Shown here one piece after another: positions 1 to 8,256 of a stretch of DNA of 64,000 bases. Below the pieces are notes generated by a model, which searched no databases, had not been told where the DNA came from, and saw nothing but the letters and a program-made list of their open reading frames with translations. The stretch is from Porphyromonas sp. oral taxon 275 (GTDB taxonomy: Bacteria > Bacteroidota > Bacteroidia > Bacteroidales > Porphyromonadaceae). Positions within the stretch are counted from its first letter, which is position 1, and the number at the start of each line of letters is the position of its first letter. Location: contig NZ_CP072333.1 of NCBI RefSeq assembly GCF_018127745.1, forward strand, positions 930,001-994,000. Direction: 5' to 3'. Made by a program: the position numbers and the translations under genes.

Positions 1-720
1 GACGAGGAGGACCTCATGTGGGGCATCGGGGAGGACCTTCTGCATCACGCGGCGGATCTTGGTCAGCTCGTTCATCAGCCCTACCTTGTTGTGCAGGCGG
101 CCTGCCGTGTCGATGATGACCACGTCACTGCCCGCCTTGACTGCAGCGCTGAGCGTGTCGAAGGCTACCGAGGCAGGGTCGGCCGACATATGCTGCTTGA
201 TGATGGGCACACCTACACGCTGCGCCCAGATGTCGAGCTGCTCGATGGCGGCTGCGCGGAAGGTGTCTCCCGCCCCGAGCATCACGGAGTAGCCCTGCCC
301 TTTGAACTGATGGGCCAGCTTGCCTATGGTCGTGGTCTTACCCACGCCGTTGACACCGACGACCATGATGACGTAGGGCTTCTTCCCCTCGGGGAGGGCA
401 AAGCTCTCTCCATCCTCCGAGCCGCTCTCCAGTAGGAGCTGGGCGATCTCGTCACGAAGGAGGGCGCTCAGCTCACTCGTGGAGACGTACTTGTCTCGGG
501 CTACACGCTCCTCTATTCGCTTGATGATCTTGAGGGTCGTCTCGACCCCGACATCACTCGTCACGAGGATATCCTCTAGATCATCCAGCACGGAGTCGTC
601 GATGGTACTGCGCCCAGCCACAGCTCGAGCGATCTTACTGAAGACGCTCTCCTTGCTCTTGGCGAGCCCTTCGTTAAGCTCTTCCTTCTTCTTACGGGAG
701 AAGAGTCCAAATAGTCCCAT
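1..720 (-). CDS. ftsY: Signal recognition particle receptor FtsY (C-terminus cut by window edge)
   Basis: FtsY is the membrane-associated SRP receptor GTPase that accepts ribosome-nascent chain complexes from Ffh for co-translational insertion. The 240 visible codons read from the ATG at 718-720. A short basic N-terminus (MGLFGLFSRKKKEEL) is followed by the helical N domain (about 20-95) and the G domain, with the P-loop GVNGVGKTT (122-130), the GDTFRAAA motif (151-158) and DTAGR (204-208). The long acidic A domain of the E. coli protein is absent, as in many Bacteroidota. Roughly the last quarter of the protein lies outside the window. It lies downstream of nrdA but behind a hairpin (756-793), so it may have its own promoter. 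Confidence 0.96.
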   Translation of the reverse strand, partial: MGLFGLFSRKKKEELNEGLAKSKESVFSKIARAVAGRSTIDDSVLDDLEDILVTSDVGVETTLKIIKRIEERVARDKYVSTSELSALLRDEIAQLLLESGSEDGESFALPEGKKPYVIMVVGVNGVGKTTTIGKLAHQFKGQGYSVMLGAGDTFRAAAIEQLDIWAQRVGVPIIKQHMSADPASVAFDTLSAAVKAGSDVVIIDTAGRLHNKVGLMNELTKIRRVMQKVLPDAPHEVLLV

Positions 721-755
721 GATCCTTGCTTTAGTTGATGAATCGATGATGTGGG

Positions 756-793
756 CAGTCTCCACTCCCCATGCGGTAGGGTAGTGGAGACTG
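756..793 (-). terminator. Hairpin terminator after nrdA
   Basis: An 11-bp perfect stem (CAGTCTCCACT at 756-766 against AGTGGAGACTG at 783-793) sits 12 bp beyond the nrdA stop. On the minus strand it separates nrdA from ftsY. No strong T-run follows. Confidence 0.6.
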
Positions 794-804
794 TCCTTCG
801 GTGA

Positions 805-2484
805 CTAAGCCTCGCAGCTGGCGCAGGTCACCAGGTTGGTGAGCATATCCTTGGAGACACTATTGCTGCGCTGATAGTAGAGCCCCTTCACCCCGAGCTT
901 CCAGGCCTCGATGATGAGGCGGTTGAGGTCCTTGATCGGCATCTCGGGCGGGATGTTGAGGTTGAGGCTCTGCGACTGGTCGATATACTTCTGACGGATG
1001 GAGGCCTGCACGATGATGTCCTTCTGAGAGATCTCGCGGAAGGTCTTGAAGACCTCCTTCTCGTGGTCGCTCAGGAAGTCGAGGTGCTGCACCGAGCCTG
1101 CATTCATCATGATCTCACGCCATACCTCATAGGTATCCTTGCCCTTGCTCTCGAGGAGCTCACGCAGGTAGCGGTTCTTACGAATGAAGTTCCCCTTAGC
1201 CAGCCCTACCTTATAATAGTTGCTCGAGTAGGGCTCGATGCCAGGGCTGACCTGGCCGAGGATGGAGGAAGAGGAAGTCGTCGGGGCGACAGCTAGGCGC
1301 GTTGTATTGCGGTACTTGACGCCCTGATAGCTGCCTTCCTCGAAGATAGGCGCTGGCCCGAGGAGCTCTGCCAGGCGCAGGCTCTCGGCCGTGGTCTTCT
1401 CCTGGAGCTGCTTGAAGATCTCGGCCGTCAGCTGGTTGGCCTGGAGTGACCCGAAGGCGATCATCTTGCTCTGCAGGTAGGAGTGCCAGCCGAGGACGCC
1501 GATGCCGATAGCGCGGTGACGCTTGGCGAAGTTAGCCGCGTACTTGAGGAACTTCTTACCCTCCGTCTTGGCGATGTACTCGGAGAGGATGCCGTCAAGG
1601 AACATCACCGCCAGCTCGGGCAGATCGCTGTCGCGCCACTCATCGTAGAGGGCGAGGTTGAGCGAACAGAGGCAGCAGATGAAGGTCTCCTTGTCCGAGT
1701 CGGGCAGAGCGATCTCGCTGCAGAGGTTGCTATGGGTGATGTTGCAGCCGAGGTACTGATAGATCTCGGGCTTGTTGATATTATTCGTGTCGCTGAACCA
1801 GATGTAGGGGAGTCCCTTCTCTCGGCGCGACTCGAGGACGCGTGCCCAGATCTTGCGCTTGGCCTCATCGCCCTCGATCATCTCTACCATCCAGTAGTCG
1901 GGGACGCATACGGCGTAGAAGATATTCTGCAGCTCGTTACCGATGTCCTTGATGGCAAGGAACTCCTCGATGTCCGGATGGTCAATATCGAGATAGGCGG
2001 CGAAGGAGCCACGACGCGAGCCCTGCGTGACGACGGTCATCACCGTGTCAAAGAGCTTCATGAAGGATACAGCGCCTGTGGACTTCCCATTGTTGGCGAT
2101 CGAAGCCCCACGGCCGCGGAGCGAACCGAAGTAGGCAGAGGTCCCCGCACCCATCTTGGTGTGCATCATCACCTCGCCGAGCTTGGTCGTGATGTCGGCG
2201 ATGCTATCCCCGATATAGCATCCCTGGCAGGATATAGGCAGCCCACGAGAGGTGCCGGCATTGGTCCAGATAGGGGAGGAGAGGGACAGCCATCCCTTGT
2301 AGATGGCATCCTTGAATCGCTCCTGCAGCTCGGGTGTGCCGAGCTCGCCCAGGTGCTGGCACACCGAGGCTGTGATGCGGTCTATGGCATCGTGTATCGT
2401 CTCCCCGTTGAGGAGGTAGCCGCGATCGAGTACCGCACGGGACTCATCGTTGTACCACCAGGGTTCTTGTCTTGTTTGGTTCAT
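805..2484 (-). CDS. nrdA: Class I ribonucleotide reductase, large (alpha) subunit without ATP-cone
   Basis: Catalytic subunit that reduces ribonucleoside diphosphates to deoxy forms. Visible signatures: the substrate-reduced cysteine region PISCQGCY (83-90), the active-site loop NLCSE (253-257), the second redox cysteine region CCLCSLNL (270-277), the radical-transfer Tyr pair in GLYYQRS (YY 536-537) and a C-terminal shuttle pair in TCASCEA. At 559 residues it is about 200 shorter than E. coli NrdA. The first catalytic cysteine already lies near residue 86-89, so the N-terminal ATP-cone (overall-activity site) and part of the helical N-domain are absent. It follows nrdB with a gap of 19 bp and is surely co-transcribed with it. 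Confidence 0.95.
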   Translation of the reverse strand: MNQTRQEPWWYNDESRAVLDRGYLLNGETIHDAIDRITASVCQHLGELGTPELQERFKDAIYKGWLSLSSPIWTNAGTSRGLPISCQGCYIGDSIADITTKLGEVMMHTKMGAGTSAYFGSLRGRGASIANNGKSTGAVSFMKLFDTVMTVVTQGSRRGSFAAYLDIDHPDIEEFLAIKDIGNELQNIFYAVCVPDYWMVEMIEGDEAKRKIWARVLESRREKGLPYIWFSDTNNINKPEIYQYLGCNITHSNLCSEIALPDSDKETFICCLCSLNLALYDEWRDSDLPELAVMFLDGILSEYIAKTEGKKFLKYAANFAKRHRAIGIGVLGWHSYLQSKMIAFGSLQANQLTAEIFKQLQEKTTAESLRLAELLGPAPIFEEGSYQGVKYRNTTRLAVAPTTSSSSILGQVSPGIEPYSSNYYKVGLAKGNFIRKNRYLRELLESKGKDTYEVWREIMMNAGSVQHLDFLSDHEKEVFKTFREISQKDIIVQASIRQKYIDQSQSLNLNIPPEMPIKDLNRLIIEAWKLGVKGLYYQRSNSVSKDMLTNLVTCASCEA

Positions 2485-2503
2485 CTTGTCTCTAGGCTAG
2501 GGG

Positions 2504-3454
2504 CTAGAATAGGTCGTTAGCGGTGACGGGTTTGTCGTGCTTGGTGTAGGCGGTCGGACGCTTGGCGAAGAAGTCGTCAAGGTCGTTGGCGAACACGTAC
2601 TCATCAAACCACTCCATGGGCATGTATTGTTCGGTGCTGATGTTGTAGACCTGCCCGTAGGACATCTGCGTCAGGGCCTTGTCGACACGGTACTTCATGA
2701 AGTTCAGCATGTCCTGCTTGCTGAAGAAGTCCAGCTCCCCAGGCTCGTAGATCCAGTTGAGCAGCTCCTCCTCGTAGCTCAGGTAGCTACGCACCATACG
2801 CTCTACCTCGCTGTAGTCGAGGCGAAGGTCTGGGCGCTCCTCGAAGATCTTATTAATAATGTATACCCCCGCATCGGCGTGGCACTGCTCATCGATACTG
2901 CTCCAGGAGACCATGTTTGCCGTGTTCTTCAGCATACCACGGAAGTGGGAGAAGGCCACCATATTGGCGAACTGCGAGAAGAGCGAGGAGTTCTCGATGA
3001 CGATGGTGAAGAAGAAGAGCTTATGGATGAAGTCCTGCTGGCTCGTCAGATGCTCCTCCGTGAGCTCCAGCTTGCGCTTGAAGACGGGCACCTCAAGGAT
3101 GCGCTTGAATTCCTCCTCCAGCCCGACGACCTCCAGGAGACGAGCATAGGCCGAGGAGTGGCGGCATTCGGATTCGCTGAAGGTAGCCCCGAGGTCGTTG
3201 AACTCAGGCTTGGGGAGGAAGTCGTAGAGCTTCCCCCAGAAGGTCTTGACCGTCACCTCTACCTGGGCGATGGCCAGGAGGCTTCGCTTGATGACCTCAC
3301 GCTCCGTGTCGCTGAGCTGCGTCTTGAAGTCCTGTATGTCGTCGCTGAAGTCCACCTCCGAGTGTACCCAGAAGGTACGGTTCATATTGTCGATGAAGAC
3401 CTGAACCTCGGGGTACTCGAAGGGCTTGTACTCCGTGCGCTTATCGAAAATCAT
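2504..3454 (-). CDS. nrdB: Class I ribonucleotide reductase, radical-generating (beta) subunit
   Basis: Ferritin-like subunit that houses the metal-radical cofactor used by NrdA. By alignment with E. coli NrdB the metal ligands are E66 (in AQVEVTV, the place of Asp84), E96 and H99 (SECRH), E154 (VIENSS), E189 and H192 (DEQCH). The radical tyrosine is kept as Y103, four residues after H99. The Glu at the first position is unlike classical class Ia proteins, which carry Asp. No ATP-cone is fused to the N-terminus (316 residues), so the pair lacks that regulatory module altogether. It lies 32 bp after nspC and just before nrdA. Metal identity cannot be read from sequence. Confidence 0.95.
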   Translation of the reverse strand: MIFDKRTEYKPFEYPEVQVFIDNMNRTFWVHSEVDFSDDIQDFKTQLSDTEREVIKRSLLAIAQVEVTVKTFWGKLYDFLPKPEFNDLGATFSESECRHSSAYARLLEVVGLEEEFKRILEVPVFKRKLELTEEHLTSQQDFIHKLFFFTIVIENSSLFSQFANMVAFSHFRGMLKNTANMVSWSSIDEQCHADAGVYIINKIFEERPDLRLDYSEVERMVRSYLSYEEELLNWIYEPGELDFFSKQDMLNFMKYRVDKALTQMSYGQVYNISTEQYMPMEWFDEYVFANDLDDFFAKRPTAYTKHDKPVTANDLF

Positions 3455-3486
3455 AGTTATATCTGTTTGGCTGAATAGGTTTGGCT

Positions 3487-4644
3487 CTAGTCCATACGCC
3501 CCTTGTAGTCGCTGTAGTCAAAGGTGCGTAGCAGCTCTACCTCGCCTGAGCTCCTCAGCAGACTGATGCTGGGGTGGGAGATCCCGTTGAACATCGTAGT
3601 CTTGACCGTCGTGTAGTGCAGCATATCCTCAAAGATGATCTGCTCGCCGATCTCTAGGGGGTGGTCGAACTCCCAGTAGCCGATGAAGTCGCCACTCAGA
3701 CAGCTATTCCCCCCGATACGATAGCAATGGGCCTCGGGACGATACTCCCCGCTGGTCTTAGCCCCGCGGATCGCAGGCTGATAGGGCATCTCGAGGCAGT
3801 CAGGCATGTGGCAGGTGAAGGAGACGTCGACGATGGCTGTACGTATCCCGTGGTGCTCCACGATGTCGACGATGCGAGAGGTGAGGAAGCCGGTCTGCCA
3901 GGCGAAGGCACTCCCAGGCTCGAGGATGAGCTGGAGCTGGGGATGACGTGCCTTGAACTCCTGCAGCACGCGCACGAGGCGCTCCACGTCGTAGCCCTTA
4001 CGCGTCATCAGGTGTCCGCCGCCCATATTCAGCCACTTGATGCGGGGGAGAATATGGGCAAAGTTACGCTCGATGAGGCCAAGCGTTACCTCGAGGTCCT
4101 CTGCCGAGCCCTCGCAAAGGGAGTGGAAGTGCAACCCCTCGATCCCCTCGGGGAGCTCTGAGAGCTCGCAGGCAGGGACGCCGAAGCGTGAGCCTGGGGC
4201 ACAGGGATTATATAGGTCGGTCTCGACCGCTGAGTACTCGGGATTGATGCGCAGCCCGAAGGACACGCTGCCGTCACGTGGCATCAAGGGGCGCATACGC
4301 TCGATCTGCGATAGCGAGTTGAAGCTAACGTGCGAGCTGTAGCGTAGGATCATGGGGAACTCCTCCTCGTTATAGGCGGGACTGAAGGTATGCGCCTTAG
4401 CGCCCATCTCCTCATAGGCTAGCTGCGCCTCCCATATGGAGCTGGCCGTGCTGTGGGCGATGTACTCACGTATGATGGGGAAGGTCTTCCACAAGGCATA
4501 GGCCTTGAAGGCTAAGATGATCTCCACGCCTGCACGGTCGGCGACACTACGGATAAGGCTTAGGTTGGCTCTCAGCTTATCTTCCTCGAGGACGTAGCTC
4601 GGTGAAGGTAGCTTGAGGGTATCTAGGGATGGGGCTTGAGTCAC
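3487..4644 (-). CDS. nspC: Carboxynorspermidine/carboxyspermidine decarboxylase
   Basis: PLP-dependent fold-III decarboxylase that makes norspermidine or spermidine by the carboxyspermidine route. The PLP lysine is K47 in LAFKAYALW. The glycine-rich phosphate-binding stretch WLNMGGGHL and the substrate motif FTCHMPDCLEMP (with the second-subunit cysteine) are present, as is the late GGNSCLSGD. Length (385 residues) is normal. It has its own -7 element (4673-4680) and lies 32 bp before nrdB, so it probably leads an nspC-nrdB-nrdA operon. The dehydrogenase partner of the pathway is not in the window. Confidence 0.93.
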   Translation of the reverse strand: MTQAPSLDTLKLPSPSYVLEEDKLRANLSLIRSVADRAGVEIILAFKAYALWKTFPIIREYIAHSTASSIWEAQLAYEEMGAKAHTFSPAYNEEEFPMILRYSSHVSFNSLSQIERMRPLMPRDGSVSFGLRINPEYSAVETDLYNPCAPGSRFGVPACELSELPEGIEGLHFHSLCEGSAEDLEVTLGLIERNFAHILPRIKWLNMGGGHLMTRKGYDVERLVRVLQEFKARHPQLQLILEPGSAFAWQTGFLTSRIVDIVEHHGIRTAIVDVSFTCHMPDCLEMPYQPAIRGAKTSGEYRPEAHCYRIGGNSCLSGDFIGYWEFDHPLEIGEQIIFEDMLHYTTVKTTMFNGISHPSISLLRSSGEVELLRTFDYSDYKGRMD

Positions 4645-4672
4645 TGTTGTTACCTTTCTGTTGATTGAGCTG

Positions 4673-4680
4673 CAAAGATA
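4673..4680 (-). promoter_or_regulatory. Bacteroidota -7 promoter element for nspC operon
   Basis: Read on the minus strand the bases are TATCTTTG, an exact TAnnTTTG, 28 bp upstream of the nspC ATG. No clear TTG was found at the -33 position. Confidence 0.65.
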
Positions 4681-4928
4681 AGTAATAATAATCGGAGCGC
4701 TTCGGAGAGGCTGACTGTGCTTAATGCTAGCTGCGATGCGTCCGCTCCCTGAAGGGAGGGACTGCCAAGGGGGAGGGCTGAGCTGTCTATGCTATGCGTG
4801 CAGCAATCACCGCCACATACTAATTAAACATAACACAACTAATCATTTGATAGGCTCTGCGGAATGAGCTGATGGATTGCTGTGCGGCACGGCGCCCGTT
4901 TATCGGACCTTTGTCCCAAGCCGAGGGA

Positions 4929-5867
4929 CTAGCCCTTGGAGGGCAGCTGGAGAGCCCCGACTAGGTCACTGACTGAGGCGAAGCCATGACGGCGCATATA
5001 GTCCTCGATGCCGTCTACGATCTTGACTGTGGCCGTGGGGTCGACAAAGTTATAGGTACCGACCTCGATCGCGGAGGCCCCTGCGAGCAGGAACTCGATG
5101 GCGTCACTGGCAGTGGCGATCCCTCCCATACCGATGATGGGCAGCTTGATCGCCTGCGCCGTCTGCCAGACCATACGCAGCGCTATGGGCTTGACCGCAG
5201 GTCCCGAGAGCCCTCCTGTGACCGTCGAGAGGACGGGACGGCGACGCTCGGCATCGATGGCCATGCCGAGGAGCGTATTGATCATAGAGACGGCATCCGC
5301 CCCCTCTGCCTCTACGGCACGGGCGATCTCGGTGATGTCCGTGACATTGGGCGAGAGCTTGACGATGAGCGTCTTGTCGTAGACGGCGCGTACGGCGCGC
5401 ACCACGGAGGCAGCCCCAGCACAGGTCACGCCGAAGGCCATACCGCCCTCCTTGACATTGGGGCAAGAGATATTGAGCTCGATGGCAGGGATGCGCTCTA
5501 GGGCATTGATGCGCTCTGCCGTAGCGATATAGTCCTCTACCTGCGAGCCACTCACGTTGACGATCATAGCCGTATCGTAGTCCTTGATGCTCGGGTAGAT
5601 GTGCTCACAGAAGTAGTCGACGCCCTTATTCTGCAGCCCTACGGCATTGAGCATCCCCGCTGGGGTCTCGGCCATACGCGGATAGGGATTCCCCTGGCGC
5701 GCATGCAGCGTCGTCCCCTTGACCATGATCCCGCCGAGGCGCTGCAGCTCTACGAAGTCCTCGTACTCTAGGCCATAGCCGTAGGTGCCCGAGGCCGTCA
5801 TGACGGGATTCTTGATGTAGAGCCCTCGCCCGATATGTACGCGCGTATCTAGTGTATTCATCATCAC
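4929..5867 (-). CDS. pyrD: Dihydroorotate dehydrogenase B, catalytic subunit
   Basis: FMN enzyme that oxidises dihydroorotate to orotate in pyrimidine synthesis. The class 1B type is recognised by the active-site cysteine in [13 protein letters not shown], the FMN-binding lysine region [10 protein letters not shown], and the phosphate-binding [13 protein letters not shown], and by the partner pyrK directly upstream. Length is 312 residues. The start chosen is one of two adjacent Met codons. It begins one base after the pyrK stop, so the two are translationally coupled. Class 1B enzymes pass electrons to NAD through PyrK. Confidence 0.96.
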   Translation of the reverse strand: MMMNTLDTRVHIGRGLYIKNPVMTASGTYGYGLEYEDFVELQRLGGIMVKGTTLHARQGNPYPRMAETPAGMLNAVGLQNKGVDYFCEHIYPSIKDYDTAMIVNVSGSQVEDYIATAERINALERIPAIELNISCPNVKEGGMAFGVTCAGAASVVRAVRAVYDKTLIVKLSPNVTDITEIARAVEAEGADAVSMINTLLGMAIDAERRRPVLSTVTGGLSGPAVKPIALRMVWQTAQAIKLPIIGMGGIATASDAIEFLLAGASAIEVGTYNFVDPTATVKIVDGIEDYMRRHGFASVSDLVGALQLPSKG

Positions 5868-6641
5868 TTATTTCTTGAGTAGGCGGGAATCGAAGACAGG
5901 CCCCTCAGTGCACACACAGGTGTTGCCCTGGTCGACGAGGTCCTCCACGCAGCAGAGGCAGGCTCCGATACCGCAGGCCATAGTGTTCTCCAGGGAGACG
6001 AAGCAGGGGATCCCACTTGCCTCGGCGACCCGTGCTACCGCGAGCATCATCACCTTGGGCCCGCAGGTATAGATGCGATCAAAGGCTCCCTCCGAGAGAA
6101 TGGGATGATCGGTCACCCTGCCCTTGAGGCCATCCGAGCCGTCATCCGTCGTATAGTAGACATCCCCCAGCGCCTCGAAGTGCTCGCGCAGCACGATATG
6201 CCCTGCTGTGCGCCCCCCCAGGAGAATGCTCGGGCGGAGGCCACGCGCGGCAAAGGCCCGCGCCAGATAGAGCATAGGCGCTATGCCGACACCTCCACCG
6301 ATGAGCAGGGGGCGATGTACGCCCTCCATAGGGAAGGTGTTGCCCAGCGGGAGCAGGAGGCTAAGCTCCGTACCGTCGGGGAGCTGCGTGAGGACAGAGG
6401 TGCCCGTGCCCACCCGTGCGATGAGTAGCCATAGCTCGCGCTGCTCGGGCAGCACATTACAGATCGATATGGGGCGTCTGAGCAGGACAAAGCCACCAGG
6501 TACAGCGACCTGGACGAACTGCCCCGGGCGCATCTCGGGGAAGTCTCCAGCCTCACGGGGCAGCACCAGGCGCAGCAAGTGGTTGCCTGCACCCAGTGCC
6601 TGCGTCTCCACGAGCCTAAAGCGGAGGGAATATTTTTTCAT
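5868..6641 (-). CDS. pyrK: Dihydroorotate dehydrogenase B, electron-transfer subunit
   Basis: FAD and 2Fe-2S subunit that links PyrD to NAD+. It has the ferredoxin-reductase-like FAD domain (the RRPISICN motif, about 54-61), an NAD domain starting at LLIGGGVGIAPML, and a C-terminal cluster-binding region with spaced cysteines in ACGIGACLCC and NTCVC. Length is 257 residues. It is the first gene of a pyrK-pyrD pair with a -7 element 26 bp upstream. The other de novo pyrimidine gene in the window, pyrC, lies about 38 kb away. Confidence 0.95.
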   Translation of the reverse strand: MKKYSLRFRLVETQALGAGNHLLRLVLPREAGDFPEMRPGQFVQVAVPGGFVLLRRPISICNVLPEQRELWLLIARVGTGTSVLTQLPDGTELSLLLPLGNTFPMEGVHRPLLIGGGVGIAPMLYLARAFAARGLRPSILLGGRTAGHIVLREHFEALGDVYYTTDDGSDGLKGRVTDHPILSEGAFDRIYTCGPKVMMLAVARVAEASGIPCFVSLENTMACGIGACLCCVEDLVDQGNTCVCTEGPVFDSRLLKK

Positions 6642-6667
6642 TGATCTATGCGTAAGGATTAGCTCTA

Positions 6668-6675
6668 CAAAGATA
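6668..6675 (-). promoter_or_regulatory. -7 promoter element for pyrK-pyrD
   Basis: The minus strand reads TATCTTTG, 26 bp upstream of the pyrK ATG and within the short gap to the XRE gene. Confidence 0.6.
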
Positions 6676-6701
6676 CTCCTTATTATATAGAGCCCCCAGC
6701 G

Positions 6702-7157
6702 CTACTCTGTAGGGAGCTCGCTGCGGAAGCGCTCGAAGCTATGATCACTGTAGTAGATGGCGATGTGGTCTATGCTCCTCGTGTGGCTGAGCGCTGCCAG
6801 CTCGGCCTTCAGCCGCTCGATCTCTAGGCACTGCGCCTCCAGCCGATCCAGCAGCAGAGCTAAGGCTGGACTATCTGCTGCAGCATCCGCACGAGGAAGC
6901 TGACTCGCCCCCTCGAGGGGAAGCGCCTCACCGCCTCCGAAGAGTAGCCAATAGGGATCCAGCTCCTCAGCGCTATGCGTCGCGATAACCTTATTGATGA
7001 TGGGGACATTGATCTCCTGCTTGGCATTGAGGATACCCGAGAGGGTCGATTGAGCTATGCCCACCTTCGCAGCAAATTCCTTTGCCATCATCCCACTTCG
7101 TTCGTAGAGCTCTCGCAAGCGTTGAGAGATAGCTCCGAGGTCGAGAAAGTCTGCCAT
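6702..7157 (-). CDS. XRE-family helix-turn-helix transcriptional regulator
   Basis: A 151-residue DNA-binding protein. Residues about 10-66 form an HTH_3 domain (KEFAAKVGIAQSTLSGILNAK is the recognition region), followed by a conserved WLLFGGG turn. A short coiled coil (about 99-124, LLLDRLEAQCLEIERLKAEL) is a likely dimerisation element. There is no LexA/CI-type peptidase domain. A near-perfect 31-bp palindrome lies just upstream of its own -7 element, suggesting autorepression. It is a single gene; target genes are unknown. It could be a domesticated phage-type repressor, but no other phage genes are near. Confidence 0.85.
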   Translation of the reverse strand: MADFLDLGAISQRLRELYERSGMMAKEFAAKVGIAQSTLSGILNAKQEINVPIINKVIATHSAEELDPYWLLFGGGEALPLEGASQLPRADAAADSPALALLLDRLEAQCLEIERLKAELAALSHTRSIDHIAIYYSDHSFERFRSELPTE

Positions 7158-7191
7158 TACGTCTCTGTTTTAGCGGTTCCAAACTGTGATA

Positions 7192-7199
7192 CAAAGATA
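7192..7199 (-). promoter_or_regulatory. -7 promoter element for the XRE regulator
   Basis: The minus strand reads TATCTTTG, 34 bp upstream of the ATG. Confidence 0.65.
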
Positions 7200-7214
7200 C
7201 ACAATTAAGTATTC

Positions 7215-7245
7215 GCGATTAGCTAATTCTGAATTAAGAAATCGC
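7215..7245. promoter_or_regulatory. 31-bp imperfect palindrome, candidate operator of the XRE regulator
   Basis: Left arm GCGATTAGCTAATTC (7215-7229), one central base, right arm GAATTAAGAAATCGC (7231-7245). Twelve of 15 positions are complementary. It covers the stretch about 16-46 bp upstream of the -7 element, where the -33 contacts would be. Its position fits a site for dimeric autorepression. Confidence 0.55.
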
Positions 7246-7858
7246 TCATCGCGAAGCTCGATCTAAGTCAAACAAGTGTATTTCCACTCTTTGCAAAGCC
7301 CTAACTGACACAAGTAAAACTTAACAAATCAAGGACAAAATACTGGGAAACAATACACTAAGCATTTCACCACAAGACGCAGGCCTCTATTCAGATACTC
7401 CAATGAGCAAGCGTACTAAAGCGTTTCGTGATACTACGGCTTAGAACGAAATGAATGCAAGATACTTACGTCACCCGATCGACAGCTAAGTCGCGGCGGC
7501 AGTTCGACCTACCGAACCGCTACCGCCCCACCCGATGCAACCCCGCTCCCCTACCCTTCAATTCGCTCCTTCGATTTATGGATATGCGCTATTCGGAATA
7601 TACTAAGCGCTTGCTGATTGATAAAATTCGGGATCATCAAAGCAGTGACAGCTTGTCACGCTCCTTATACAAAGGCTCAGCTCCTAAGCCTTCGGGAAGA
7701 AAGCAGACTGCAAGCACGAGTGGCAGCCCGAGGCGAGACGTAGTCCAGTCCAAGCTCGGAGAGCAGCAAGCCCTCCCCAAGCGAGGCTAGAACTTCGGAG
7801 GCAAGATGAAGGGAAAAGGAACGAGCTATGCCGAGCGGCAAGGATAGGCCTCGGCTCC
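7246..7858. other. Non-coding stretch between the XRE gene and repeat array A
   Basis: This part of the 1.1-kb gap is visibly richer in A and T than its surroundings up to about 7680. No open frame here has a recognisable product or convincing start. The longest plus-strand frame (7455-7790) would give a basic low-complexity protein and is not annotated. It could be a decayed gene or hold a small RNA; neither can be shown. Confidence 0.4.
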
Positions 7859-7964
7859 GTGAGGGACATCAGTCAGCGCCGTGATGGATAGCAGTCAGCT
7901 CGCCGAGGGATATCTGTCAGCAGGCTGAGGGATATCAGTCACGGCGCTAGGCGTCGTCAGTCAG
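7859..7964. repeat. 22-bp-period palindromic repeat array A (5 units)
   Basis: Units of 18 bp at 7859-7876, 7881-7898, 7903-7920, 7925-7942 and 7947-7964, each 22 bp from the next, with 4-bp spacers CGCC, CTCG, CAGG and GGCG. The best unit is CTGAGGGATATCAGTCAC (7925-7942); the fifth is the most degenerate. The right half-site is mainly ATCAGTCAG, which is the reverse-orientation form compared with arrays C and G. The gap is between divergent genes (XRE and cdd). Confidence 0.85.
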
Positions 7965-8164
7965 ACGAGCGAGAGAGGAAGTTCAGACTAGACAGCCAAG
8001 CCTGGACGGAAGCCAGCAGGATGAAGCTGGAGCTTGAGAGGCTAAGCGAAGAGAGGCGAGAGGCGGACAGCAAGGCCCTTGAGAGCACCACACCGCACGC
8101 TTCTTCAGCTCCTCAGGCAAGGAGGCGGAGCAAGTCGGGATTTGTCCGCCACGGCCTTTTTTCG

Positions 8165-8171
8165 TACTTTG
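8165..8171 (+). promoter_or_regulatory. Possible -7 element for cdd-ppk1-ppx
   Basis: TACTTTG, one base short of the usual TAnnTTTG, preceded by TTTTTTCG as in front of pheT and pgi. It lies 85 bp upstream of the cdd ATG. The stretch 7965-8160 between array A and this site shows nothing recognisable. Confidence 0.4.
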
Positions 8172-8256
8172 GCTTAGCCCTAGGCGGCTGTCCCCAGCAT
8201 GATGGAGCTAGCCTGCCCGTGGCCCCTTATCCTAAACTCGATACATTATTATATAT

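Noticed and set aside
1483..3478. Two long plus-strand frames (345 and 313 codons) opposite nrdA and nrdB
   Set aside because: Both are shadows of the reductase genes, low in complexity and without a plausible start context.
7455..7790. 111-codon frame in the gap before array A
   Set aside because: Composition is Ser/Arg/Pro-rich and shows no family pattern; no ribosome-binding site or promoter was seen. Kept as non-coding.
7859..7964. Reading the 22-bp arrays as CRISPR
   Set aside because: The spacers are only 4 bp, the repeats are degenerate palindromes, and no cas gene is present.
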